Shown here: positions 33,301 through 47,166 of the stretch, piece by piece
How the letters are laid out: the number at the start of each line of letters is the position of its first letter
Numbering within the stretch: the first letter of the stretch is position 1
Assembly: GCF_001039355.2 (NCBI RefSeq)
Contig: NW_019774403.1
Coordinates: forward strand, 304,436 to 368,435
Reading direction: 5' to 3'
Length of the DNA stretch: 64,000 nucleotides
Source: Lingula anatina
Lineage: Eukaryota; Brachiopoda; Lingulata; Lingulida; Lingulidae
Notes under the pieces: generated by a model
Seen by the model: the letters and a program-made list of their open reading frames with translations, nothing else
Databases searched by the model: none
What the model was told of the DNA's origin: nothing
Program-made: the position numbers and the translations under genes

Positions 33301-36300
33301 TTGGCCCGTAGAGCAGCAATGAATCGACTATCTACGGAGATAATATCACCAGAGATATTCACGGAAATATTAATTTTCGGAGCCGAGATTTAATTACTGT
33401 ACCCCGCAGGGACGACGTGTGGGGAGGCGTGTGAGAGGCGGAGAGACTATTAAAAGATTAGGCGGTTTTTCTTTCATGTACGTCCGCCATTTTTAGGTCA
33501 CCGGCTTTGTAAAGCCTGGCTTAATTCGTTGAGAATGCGCTCATAGAGCTGTACAGTTACTTTGGTGATATATGAGAAAAAGAGCTTATGAATTTGTATA
33601 ATAATACACAGCTTCATCCATGTGATAATTTGTTCAAAAGTAAACCCCATGTCATGGCCATACTACCTGACCTACTACATATGATTTGATAATCTTACCT
33701 TTACATAACTCCTCATAACATACTTGCCGTATAAAACCATCACAGACACTGTTATCTTGTCAGCACCTTTGAACAAGAAGACCAGACAAAAATTTTCTAC
33801 ATGTTTAGAGGTAAGTCTTTCCTAAATTTTGTCTTCACTCACCACTTAGCGGCAACTGTTATCTAGAATGAATTATAGGTGAACACAATTGGGTTTTGAC
33901 CCACCTTTACTGGTTCTGTAATGAGCTAGTGTTGTGGGTTTTTTTTATAACGCTATGTCCTTCGAGTACTGTTGTCATAGAAGGTAAAGTACAAAGTGCC
34001 CATTAATGATGCCAGTTACGTATTAATCTAAAATACTATAGTTATCTGTTGTTTGCTGTTCCTTGCGATAACAATATGTAACATGTATGAGTATTGCTTA
34101 TGGTATGCCTTTCGTAATGCCGACTGTCCTAGCATACACATAGACCCCATTCCCATAGATTTTAGATCAATCTATCCCTGTGGAGAGTCTCACTAGATTA
34201 CTGTCAGCTTAGCCGGCTTAAGCGTCTGTCCCGCCTACTAAAAGCTGTAAGGGGGTAATTAACTATGGTGCATGCTTGGCTGACTGCAATTTAGCGTGAA
34301 CCCCCAGGGAGTTAGGGCAATCTAAATCTAAATCTCTGGATCGATCTAAATCTCTGGGAATGCACCCATAGATGCACATGCATGCACAAGCGTATTGCAT
34401 CTTTAGAACATAATTGAGAGATTTCCTGGCAGATCAGTCCATAACTTCATCAACCTAGGCTTAGATCTCTCTTCACTCCCATATATAAACTACATATGAC
34501 ATTTACGTTTGATGACTTCACAACATTAGGTTTTTAACAGACAGGTGTAACATACAGCGTGGAATGCACCACTACATTTAGAGTGCAATTGGCATTTTGT
34601 GAGCTCTACTGGAGAAAATGTGAGGTTGTAGATGGGAAAGCTGAGCCTAATGAAATTGATGGCTGGAGTAAATTTGATTGTTCCTCTGCATTTGTGGTCT
34701 ATTGGATCAGATTTATAATGCTTGATGAAGATTGATCCTTTCTGAGATGCACATAGGGAGGCACTGTTAAGAATGATGTGTTGCTTTGTTTTTGTATAGC
34801 ATTTTGTTTTGACTATGAACTGATCTTTCTCCTTAAACTTAATATCTGATCAAAAAGAGAAAAAACACCCATTTCCCCCATTTCTATATGTATTGATATA
34901 AATTGGTTTTGAAAGAAGTGTCAAAAATCTGTGGAGGAGGGATGTTAACGAGAGGTACATTATTGTAGTATAGACTTATTTGGTTGTTAAGCTATTTTAG
35001 TTTAGAAACATGACCTGTGTGTGACTGCCAAAACAAGTTCAAAGTGATTGTTAATTAAAATCAAGGAATCACTGTATATTATACACAATGGTAGAATATT
35101 TGTCAAGCAATTACTAGTAGGTACAGACTCAGCGTTAACCTCAGCAATCAGTTACAGGCAACTTTTGTAAAAGGATAATAAATCCATGTTTTCTGAAGGT
35201 CTGCATTATGTATCCTGAGTTTCAAAGATTACTGGACTAGCAATGCTGATAATAGAAGTGAGTTTTTACATGAAGTCATAGCTGAAACTAAGGATACAAT
35301 CAGAACAGCTGACTAACAGATCCACAGACCAAATATGGCCGACCCCGTTGAATGCTTGGAGCATAATCCCCACAGGGAATCTGTTCAGTGTCTAATCGAG
35401 AATTAAGCGGCTAGCTTTTAAATGGGTCATCATACTTGATTGGTTAGTTCCCTGTTCTGAATACGCTCTGAGGGTGATGCTAATGATACTTTTGGGGGGG
35501 GGGGTGGGGGGGGGGAGTAGGAATCCAGTGGCTGGTGAGTGTGAGCAGGCCTTGGTACTGAGTCAGCAAGGATGAAGGAGCCTATTCACAACCAGTTGAC
35601 CCATGGTTTAACTAGGCCACGGATCAAATATGGCTGACCAGCTTGAAAGCTTGTTGCGAAATCCCCTAATAGACAGTGAATGAATTCCCGTGGGGATTTT
35701 GCTTGCAAGCATTCATGTGGGTTGGCCATATTTGATCCGCAGACCTAGTCGACTGGTTGTGAATACCCTCAAAACAGACTAAAGTTTTCAGTCTCAAAGT
35801 TACAGTTAAAACCAATTTCTGATCTTAATCCTTAAAATTAGCAAAACTGGCTGGGGTGACATCATTTGGAGAATAAATGAAACAGCCCCAGTGCATTACA
35901 CTTGGAGTATCCCAGTTTATCAGCCCAGTGAAAGTTGTCTACATATTCCATTAGAGAACCTTGGCTGCTTTATGAATTCATTGTTTTAATTTTAAGAAAA
36001 TAACTTCAGTCTAGGTTCACAAAGACTTATTGATACCTCTGCGTCGCATTTAATAACCCATTATTCATAATAATGTGTGGAAGAAGACTCTATCTGAGAC
36101 TGCATATATTGAGTTTTTTTGGTTGCCATGGTGATATAATATTACTCATTTATTTGCTCTGATGAAGGATGCCATGAATGATATAACACCCTTTTGTTTC
36201 TCTGTGTTCAAAACAAAAAACTGGAGATAATTTTGTTAATTTGACACAGATGATCAGTTCTCCTGCTGTGACCAGACTTGCTTATCGACTTTTTTCTCTC

Positions 36301-39300
36301 TCATTCACGGCTTGCATGCTGTTACAGTAATGACTCAGGAGTTGAGCAAAATTAATAGATTGTTTTGCCCAAAACACAAAAACAAAACATAAAAAGAAGA
36401 TGCTTATTGAACAAATTTCTGAGAAGCAGCAAGCATTTATGTCAGAATGAAGGTTGTTGTAAGTAACTGAAAATACTAGTATGTAGTTTTCACAAAAAAT
36501 GTGATGTTGAATTAACTGAGGTGTACAAAAGAGAGAATAATTACCGTAGGTTATGCTGTAATGTAGAAGCTCAGCTGGTTGCAGTGATGGACAATATCGT
36601 TGTACTAGCATATTAACATCAGTTTTTAAGGTTGGCTGATATAACAATATTTGCATCTTGATCTCCTCTTACACACAGGTAGCCTACTGGTTATGTTGTT
36701 GAAGAAAGTTAGGATTTTCTTTTCAAATTTTTCTAACTTTTTCTTAAAGGTATACTATAGTATGCATTTGAAACTGCCATATTTTTCTAGACCTACAAAT
36801 CATGCAAAGCTATTTATCTTTTCCAGTTCAGACCTGGAAAAAGATAAAAACCCTCAAATATAAGTAGTTGATGTCAATATTTCCTTCTGAAATGTATGTG
36901 ATGATATGATGAAGGCGATCGAAACAACTGGACAGATGTTTTTAAACTAAATGGTAAGTGGAGGATGGTTTTAGCAGTGATTTATGAGTAGGAAAAAATT
37001 GCCACATTATCAAGAAAAATTCAATGTAGCACGAAAGTCCCCAGATAGAATACATTTCAGTATTCTGGACCAAGTGCTCCAAGCAGCTTGGGCAACAAAC
37101 ACTCAACTTGTGTGTATTTTGTGTATAGTACATAATGATTCAAAATTGGTCTTTCAAGAGATGAGTAAACAATGAAAGGATAGAATATGTCTCAAGTACA
37201 AAATACCTGAGTGTGTGGTATTTTTAAACAGCAATTCATCAAGAAGACCAACAAACTTGAGTCTGAAGAGCCCGTCATCATTAGGAAAGTGAACTTTCTA
37301 AATGTGGGAGAACAACATTACCATTACAAGGATTCTTGTATATGTATGGCTCACCGAGCCTGAAATACACCTACGCAGGCACACACATACTTGCACTCTG
37401 TGGAGATGACCTTTAAATGAAATTTCAGTGCAACACCTGGCACATAAGTTTAGTGCTAAGAGCCAGAGCCATGGGCTGGGGTAGACTTCTTTCACTTTGC
37501 CTAAAAGCCCTAAGCCATATTTTATGGCTGGTTTTGCATGAGTTAAAGACCAAAATGTGGTTTCAACTTTAAGACCCAAAATTAAGGTTACTTTGACCCT
37601 GTAATAGTCTGGCGAACGGCTAAGTGATATAATTTGGTTGTTGTATGAAAAAATGTTTTACAGGTAAGATCAAATCAAAGATAAAAAATTTCAGTCCTTG
37701 GTTTGAAATTTTGTCTCTTTTTTTTTCTTTTGAAATCATTCAGTAGTTGCCTCTTGTAGTAGGCAACTGTTCATCACTGCCATAACTTGATTATTTTAGT
37801 GTTCAGATAGCTGTCCCTTGATGTACTGTTTTTTTTTCTTTTTAACTATGAGCACAGGGCTTGACATGTAATGAAATCCCATTTCATGAAACAACTGACT
37901 TCAAGTTTATGTCAAAGAATGTTTAATCATTGATAAACATTTTTTTGTTATGATTAATGAAGGACATTATTGTTGAAGCATGTAAACTTGACAAGAACAG
38001 CAGAACTTCATTGAAAGATGTGTATTTCAAAAAATGAGCATTACCTTTACTAGTATATAAACTTTAAAATGTTTTCAAACGAAACGTTACAAATAAAGTA
38101 GGGAGCATTTGTAAGGAAGTTTGTGTTCTAATTTATAAATGATTGCTTTATTTAACAATAGTAATAAAGTATGTCATTTTATAGCAATTTTATCCATGTA
38201 CGTATTGACGTCCCTGTCATAAAGCCATAGTTACTACAGAGAATGTTCCCATGGAGCCATATATGCATCTTTGCGGGGATACGAAAAATGATTGAGGCTG
38301 GCCATAATGGAGTCTGTGGCAAATGATGCAAATCTTATTATGAGGTAACCTTTTGCTTGGAAAACTTCAACATCTCTTCTGGCATCCAAGCTTTAAGGTT
38401 AAAACCTTCACTAGTGGCTGCAGGTTGAATGTTGAGAGGTGCTTAGAGGGGCAGGGTTTAGTTCTTGGCAAATGTTTCGTTGAGGTTTTGAGATAGTGCT
38501 TGTCAGATCAGATTTAAGTGACTCTTCCTCTGGGATGATATATATCTTTTTACTCTGCTCCTCTTTCTCTCTCTCCTTATGTACAAACACACTTTCCCTC
38601 ACCAACGTTTGTACACACACATGCATGCACTGACACAAATGAATTTCTTCTCCTTTTGATATATATATATAATTTTTTACATAAAGTGCCTCTTGTGGGT
38701 AAAATGTTTGTCAAATGCTCATACACCAATACTGCAAACTTGACTTTATGTGGTTGGCTAAGAGTTTTAAATAGTCTAAGCTAAGCCTCCCCCACCCCAA
38801 AATAAATGATAAATAAAATGAATGTATATAATGACTTTTTTGTGCAAAAGGGACCACAAGTGTACAGAAAATCATCATTATGTCATCTTCATCTTGCTGT
38901 CTTCATTTGACACCCTGAATACAAAACTGTGCACAATACCAAATTTGACTGTTACAAAAAAATTATAATAGTATGGATTAAAGATTGTGATGTCAAAGTT
39001 TATTCAGTGGGGTAAAAAAAGGAAGAAAAAACTTTTGATGAATGAAAAATATCATCTTAGGTTAGCTATATGCTGTAGCATCTAAGGGGAATTAATAGTA
39101 TTTAGGTTGAAATCTATCTGATGAAAAAAACAATAAAGACGAAATCCTAAACTACATCTTGGAAAATAAGTCATTTAAATCACATTCTGTCAAAGAGGGA
39201 AAACAAAGAAAAGCAAAGGCCAACTATGATTAAGAATGAACTTCCTAGAAACGTCAGATATTAAATTGAATTTTATCTGATGGATATAAATGATAAGTAA

Positions 39301-42300
39301 ATGTCAAGCCAAGATAAGGGAGACATTTAAGGATGCTGGATGTATGTATCATTCATTCTGTCCATAATTGATAGTCAATTACTATTGCTGTTGGGTATTA
39401 ATAACGTACAAAACAATAAATCTGTGCATTAGGAGTTCTTCACTGAAATGAGTAATGTTTGTCACCTTGAGCGTGTACGAATATTGCATGATGTCAAGTT
39501 ATTAGCGTACATTTTCACACCTGGTGTCACATGTAATAAGCAGAGTGAGGGACTGTTTTCTTGGAGTAAACCGCTGATTAGTGGTGTGATAAGTGTGAAA
39601 TTACCATGAATACTATTGCAAAAATGCGATGACAGAGGTGAAACTTAGGTGACACCTGCCTCATTTGCTCTTTGTGACCCTTTGTTTTTGTTATTTATTG
39701 TTTAAATGTGGTCACAATTGTGATGAGCTCATGAATTTAATTTCTCACATTGATTTGGCACAATCATAGTATAACTGTCTTTTGCTATGGAGCTTCAGTG
39801 TTTGAAACAGAAAAGATGAAAAAATAGCAGGAACTACATGTAACATTGCAGTTAAAAATTGATAACTTGAAATCTTTGGTGCAGATTATATTGCAAATAT
39901 AAGTACAGATTTAACAGTTAGGTGAAAGTGCAAGTAATAGAACTAGTAAAGTTATCATTGCAGACAAAAGTAAAAGTTGTGTGTAAAATAACTTATTGAT
40001 TTCCAAGAAAAACTGCCAAGCAATAGCCTAGTTGTTCCCTTGATGAGCCCTTAAAGATTCCTTGGAAACAAGAAACAGCTGGTCAGACGTCGGTGGCTAC
40101 CTACTTCTCTTCCAGACAGTGAAGTTCTTTGAATTCTCCAGGAGTTTATGCCTGCTATAAATAGTTTCTACCAGTCATGGGGGAGAGTAGCTTGTGTGAT
40201 AAGGAGGTCTATATGAGTTTTTTTTTTTTTTTTTTTGCAGAAAATTAGGGCCCACTAGTAGTTTGCTGTATGCATTTGTCTCGAGAATGACTGAGAGATT
40301 TGTATGAATTGCTCTTTGTGTTTTGCTTGGGGGAATTGTTTAGTATGACAAATACTGGGAAATGATTGTAAAACAGTCCAAAAAATAAGCAGACAGCACT
40401 GTTTCCTTTCAGGAGATATTATCATCGAAAAGAGAGTGTGAATTAAGGGCTTTGAAGACCACACTATGTAGTGTTCAGGTTAATGTTAAATATTTCCCAA
40501 AAAACATGGAAAAGAGCTACTTGTGAACCAACTACAAAGATGATTACAACTAAGTGATGAATTTGGTGGTATATAGTGGTGATACATTTTACATTTTTTT
40601 GTCTACTTCAGTCCAAAAATGAATTTCAAGTAGTTTACTGAAGTGAGATTTATTCACAGTTTTGTAATTTTAACCAATTTATAAAAAGGCAGAAATAAGT
40701 ATTGCTTTTGACCAAAAATATTTAAGTAGTTACAAATTAAAGTAATACCAGTACTTTATTTTAAATTACAAACTATACTAGCATGGATTTGCCCTGAGTG
40801 TATGGCAGCAACCAACATTTTCAGGTTTTTAAGTTTTTTACCAATTTTGGTCCTAGATTTCTCCCATGAAACCAGTCGTTGCCTCGGCGCCTGCTCTCTG
40901 TGAACATGTGTATACCTGGCCGGGACAGATGTGGGGATTGCACTTCTAGAGTCCCTCGAGGTTGCCATAGTAACATCTGGTTACCACATTTGATAGCAAT
41001 GTGCCATATGCCTTGGGCCCCTGAGATGTGATACACATATGTCTACAGCTTTCCCTGTGCATTACAAAATTGATGGATTTTAGATTGAATTTACACTTGC
41101 CCTTCTCCATCTTTCTCCTCCCCCTCTGAATGCTGACCTCTACATCTTCATGCAGTTTGCCAACAAGTTTGAAGCCTAATGGATAATCTTTTACTGGGAA
41201 TATGTATTATTTATGGGTAAATTAGTCATCTTTAACATCATTTTGCTATATTTTCTTGTTGTCAGTGACATTTGTTTTAGTCAGAAGTCATTACCTGGTT
41301 GTATTCAGAACCAGATGTCAACTTATAATTGATATCATAGTGAAATATGTCCTTTGACCCTGGTAAGTTCTGTTTATTCTTTTTAATATTATATCTCACA
41401 TTGTATTCAGCAGGTGCATAGTCATAGTCAGAATCAAAACGTCCGAAATTTTATTAATTGATTCAATAAATTTGTCAAAGTAAAGTAAATGCAATGATTT
41501 TTATTTTTATTTAAGTTATTACTTATTTTAGATCTGTTTGTGAAAAAGCCGTGTTATCCATGTACAACTTTGACTTTTTGGCTTTTACAAACTGTGAAAC
41601 AAATTCTTGGTTCAGGTTGCAAATATATATATATTTCTTTTTTGATCAAATAAGAGTGATATAGCAGCCATTTTAATCAGTCAGTAGCATTACCATTATG
41701 TGACGTGAAGAAAACAAAATATTTTCATCGCTGTCTGTGCTAACACACCTATCCTTTCCATCATAGCTGAAGTCATCATGTCAGGATCAGTTCTGTTTCC
41801 TATGGAATCCTGAAAACATACAACTGAACTGCATCACTTAACAAACACCAGTAATCTGTATCTTAGTGACCTCTGCCACTCCTGGGGACCATTCCCACAG
41901 ATATTTGGATCGATCTATCTCCAAAGGGAGTCTCACTAAATTACTATCTGCTACTGATGAGGCATAGTGTGCAAGAAAGTTAATATACTCCTCCCCCCAG
42001 CTGAGTCGGTAGGCATGATAGACATTTAGGCCTCTTAAGCTGATAGCAATTTAATAAGCACCCCCAGGGAATTAGGTTGATCCAGATGGATAGATCTAGG
42101 CATGGCAACCCAGTACTGGTTGATTAAAATTGTAGGAACCTTTTTTTAATATTGCAGTGGATGCAGAACGCTAGTACTATGTGTCAGTGAAGTCCAGTGG
42201 CATAAAAATATGTAGAATAACAAGACATTCATGGGCGCTTGAACATAGGGTGAAATAAGCTGACTTGTGCACCTGTAGTAATATTTACATAGCACTATGT

Positions 42301-45300
42301 ATCTATCAGACTTCTACCCCTTATCCCTCTCCCCACTTTCACTTTAGCATAGAAAATTATAGCCTATTGATAGACATTCTAATTTGTCTAAACAATATTT
42401 TTATTTATTTATTTTTTTTTGCTGAATATATCATTTATTTCATAGAAAAATTTGCTTTGTCTGAAATTGTCCAACTGTTTAGCAATAATAACCAACTGCT
42501 AGACATTCTAACCTGGCTCAGCAATATGCTTTTGTTTTTGATGAATGTATGATTATTTGACAGAAAAATTTTGTTTTGTCTGAAATTGTCCAACTATTTG
42601 GCAAAATACAATGATTTTCAAGAGAAAGCCCCCCCACCCCACCCCACCCCACCCCTCTTCCCCTAATGACCCACATATACAATTTGATATATAATTACAG
42701 GCTGCACACAGAATATGCACATATAATGGTGAATTTGCATGAAGGAAAACAAACTACACTCACTGACATATGGCAGGGTAATCAGTTGCTTAAGGCTATG
42801 GTTAAGTTGATGTTATACTTATTATTCATGATATAGTACAGGGACCATATGGCATAAGCCCATTGATCTATATTTTTTACTGGAGAAAGGAGAGGCATCC
42901 CTGAAGTGAGAACAAGCACACGCAATACGTACACCTCCATACATCAATTTGTCTGCCACTGCATTAAGGCACAAGTGACAAATATTGGATTTTTAATGAA
43001 AATCAGCTTTTTAAGACTTGTCAATTACAAATTTGGTTCTTATGATTTGCCACAGAAGGTTGTTTTAAACACTGGAGATGCAGAGGGACTAACTTTTTAT
43101 GTCAGGGAGAAATACATTTTTTTCTGTAAATTAATTCAAATACATAACAGACTTGATGCAAAGTAATAAATTCTAATCTCAGATTTTTCTTTTTCAAATG
43201 CCAGATATATGTAATGACTTGATATTTTAGACTAAGAAATATTTATCTCACACAGATCTTATAAATACGTGTTTCAGCATTTTTGAATTGTTTCCAGGAA
43301 TTATTTTCAACCTTCTGTATTCCCCACAATTCCCAGTAGAATAAACAAGTGAAATAACATGCTGTGCATTTTTACTTGTACCTGCCATTGTGCCCATGCA
43401 GGTGTATATGTTGTATCTGGTTAATCCTTTTCATAATTTTTTAACATTTTGCAAACTGTGACCATTTTTACCACAGGTAATGATAAATTTAGACCCTTTG
43501 CCTTTTTTCTTTTCTTTTTTTCATTTTTTTTCTTTTGTTTTATGAGGTGGATTCCTACTGGAATTTATACGCAAAGCCAAGCCATTATTTCACTTTGTCA
43601 GAGCACAGAAGTGTGATATGGAATAAGGCCAGATTCCACATACTTTTAAGTCTACATTTATGTTAACATACAGTCTGACTATGCTCAATTTGGGATAAAA
43701 TACCTGTAAGCCAATTACAAGGAGTGTTTTGACTACTAATAAATTAAAAATATAAATCAAATTAATGAATTTGTTGAATTATTTTATATTTTCCTTTAAC
43801 AAATTACATCAAGCCTTTGTCGTGACTTAGATTTATGATTTCTTTGTTTGCATGAGCTCAGAGTCATTTGACATGATGGCGTATGCATATGGTGTGTGCA
43901 GATACAGATAATATTATACAGGGTTCCTGCAGGTAATGTAATAATCTTGTTGTCTGTGGTGCCTCTATCATTGCCTCACAGGAAAATATGCCCTTGAGAA
44001 CTTTACTGGAGAGATGATATGGTTTAACTTGACTGCAAGCCATTGAAATTTTTATATCTGTTATTTATGACATATCCTATTATCATAAGGTCTCATATCT
44101 GCAATGGAGTTGTGAACATGAACTCAACTGCAGAATTTGTTTGTGCAGTAGTTGGTGGAAGGATGAAAAGCTTTGATAATGAGGGCTTTACTGATGTATT
44201 CTCTAACAGCTATTGTTCTGTATTATTCCCAAATGAAAACTATATTTATCTGCTTAAGTGACAATAGCAGGCTGGAAAAAAACTTTACATTTGTTTTGCA
44301 ACATGTCATCAGACATTGGTGCTGGGTATCATTGATAATATAGAATACTACTACTCTCTCTCTTTCTCCCACCCTTCATTCCGGCATCTCCTTTAGCCTT
44401 CTCTCATTTTCATCACCTAATCCCCTGCCTTTCAAACTCAGAAAATAAGTTATGGTTGTCAGTTTTTAAAGGATTTCTGTTTACAACATACATTCACATT
44501 AATTAATAAATAGCCAAAGTCTTTAAAACCATGCAGGCTTGAATTTTGGGCACCCCTGATGTCTGCCATTTATCCTTGGTAAATGAGACGTCTGTGTGTA
44601 TTAATTTACAGCTTCTATTGGATCATTGTAGTAGACAGAATGCCAGAGGTTGAGAATATTGATTCTATTATTGCTGGTAAATGTGATTGCCTGAGCAACC
44701 CAAAGTGATATTGGCATTAATGGCAGAGGTTTTAATCTCTGTGGACAGCTCAGTTTTTTCAACTGTCATATATAGTTTTTCTTTAAACTCAGTGACAGCC
44801 AAAGAAACCCGATTTCTTTTTGTCTTTGTGAAGTCTCTAAAATAGAAAATAGTCATTTTAGTTGTTTGTGTTTCTTGCAGTCAGTGATACTAAGGGCACT
44901 GAAGAAACCTGTCACATGTTTAAGTTAGAATTGATTATGATAAAAAAGTTACGTTTTATTAATAACAAAAATACATTTTCACACGGGTTTAACAAATGAA
45001 ATAAATTAAATTTCAGTTGGATAAAGGAAAATTAGAACTGATCAAAGAGGACATGTCTTTCTAATTTTAAAATTTCCTTCTGTAAAGTGTTATCTAAAGA
45101 ATCTTACTCTGGCGTACAAATGGACTGGCTGGTGTCAGGTATTTTTGCTTATTTTCAATATTCCATTAGAATTGTTCAATTTCATCCATCCAGGCCTGTG
45201 AGCAGCAGTTTCAAAGCATTGGAGTTATTTTTATTTTTATTTTTTTATTGGAGCATTATACCCCCTTGGTCGAACTGACATGAAATAAAGCTTGGAATCG

Positions 45301-47126
45301 GAGTGGACCTTTTACGACAAAATGGGGAAGCTTTTCTGTACCTCCCAAAACCTCCCTGCCTTCAGCAATTCAAGCCTACACCTCAAAAGACCTCTTTGCT
45401 TCAAGCTGGTTAGAGAAAACTTGTGTAATAAAAAAAGCTCTGTGAAGATAAATCAATGTAATTAGATGGAGAGGAAAGACATTTGAACACCTCGTTTATT
45501 ATAGGGCCTACATTCAACATTGCTGACTCATGATCAGCAGCATACCAGGAACTAAAAGTTCTTTTGGCTCCTTGAACACCCTGAGAACCAGTGCATATAA
45601 AAGTAATTGATTTTTTTATGGGAATGAGTGAAACATCCATAACTAAACTTGCAATATGCTGGCATTTGGATTATTTGGCAAATGTGAAATATTGTAAATT
45701 GAAAATGGAATGCTTTTTTCAATTCTAGGTTTTTATAGTATTTTTATTTTTTGCATTAAACATTGTTTATGTTTGTGCAAAGTCCAGCTGTTTATTTTTT
45801 TTACCTGTTAAGTCAATTTTTGCATGGAAAGAAGAAAAAAAGGAGAGAAAGAGGGGGGGGGGGAGAAAGCTAAGATTTGGTGGAATTGGTATAATAAGGC
45901 ACCCTTGGAATTGCTATTTTCAGTTTGTTTGTGGTATTTTGGTATTTTTTAAAGCATGTTTCTCATTTGTTTAGTCAAGTTAAGAAATCGGCAGATATTA
46001 AACTGCACCTTTTAAATAACTAAGGTAACTAAGTTAAATATGTGAGCTACAAAAAGAGGTTCATTTCTTGAGACAAAAAAAAAAAAGTGCCAAAAAATGC
46101 ATGAACTTTCCTGTCACTTAAGAATCAACTTCCTTGACATGTAATAAAACATATTGAATTTAAAGAGCAGTGAGAATTATTTTGCTGTTAATTGATATAG
46201 TTGACAACAGACTTTATGCCAAACACTTTTATCATTGCCCATGACATGTTTAATAGGAAGTGTGAAACATGGCCTTTTGACAAAATTGGTAAAATTACTC
46301 TAAAGAAGCATTGGGGCCACTCATGCTGGCTTTAAATTGCAAATTAAATATGATTTTAGATTGACAGTCAACATGGCTTTGAAAATTTTAAAGTGCACAT
46401 TTCAATTGTAATTTACTTAACTGAACTTTTTTAAGCAATTGTTTATGTGATGCTTGCATAATAAGTGAATACATAAATAACTCAGTTGAAGTATTTGTAT
46501 GTGTAAAGATTAAACTTCTTAATATCGTTAAAAAATTTGACCTTAATATGCAGGGTATATTCAGATCCTGTGGTATAAAATCACAAATTTGTGATAACCA
46601 CACAGGCAGGATACGTTGATTTATTGGTGTTTCATTCAGTGGTTTTCCCTGACTTTTTATCTAACCATTGAACCTTCAATAAAATCAGACACTTTTCTGA
46701 TAAGAAAGATTTCTTAAACCTCAGTTTATGAAATGTGAGTCATCATATATTTTATTTTTTTCTGTCATTTTAATATGAAAATAAAACATGTTGATACTAT
46801 TGTTTATTTTAATTCATTTTTCATTCTGAAATGCTATATTAAAATACTTTTGGTTCAAGATCATACCATTTTCATTGTAACATTGTATCGTTTATTTTTC
46901 AGGTTGCATCATGCCACTTATAACATTGTATCATTTAACTTTAACATGGTATCATCTTAGTTGTAATGATGAATCATTTTACTTGTAACATTGTAACATT
47001 TTAGTTAACCTTGTATCATTTCAGAATGAGAGCAACATGCTGGTGCAGTTCACAGGTCTGCAGCGTGGAACATTCCTGCCCAAAGTGACCAGTGTCCACT
47101 CCATGCAAGAAGACAATCACCTGGTC

Positions 47127-47166
<40 letters not shown>

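Larger units (their letters stand above)
30359..47024. other. Long first intron of the C2CD2-like gene
   Basis: No further exon was recognised across about 16.7 kb. It contains a G/C homopolymer cluster (30450-30490), a (GT)n tract near 30617-30641, the 226-n gap with duplicated flanks, MITEs at 34143-34366, 35320-35400, 35578-35770 and 41885-42111, a long G run near 35494-35515, a local tandem duplication at 42369-42607 and a minisatellite-like tract just before exon 2. Part of its length is an assembly artefact. The left part of the 44151-51545 duplicated block begins inside it. Confidence 0.65.

Noticed and set aside
32877-33322. Open frames across the n gap
   Set aside because: They are made mostly of unknown residues.
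32523-33938. LTR retrotransposon with 397-base LTRs
   Set aside because: The repeats lack TG...CA ends, primer-binding or polypurine sites, and the left copy is cut at the gap edge. An assembly duplicate fits better.
36282-36656. 124-aa minus-strand frame in the long intron
   Set aside because: There is no domain resemblance, no splice context, and it is an isolated frame in AT-rich intron sequence. Chance frame is more likely.
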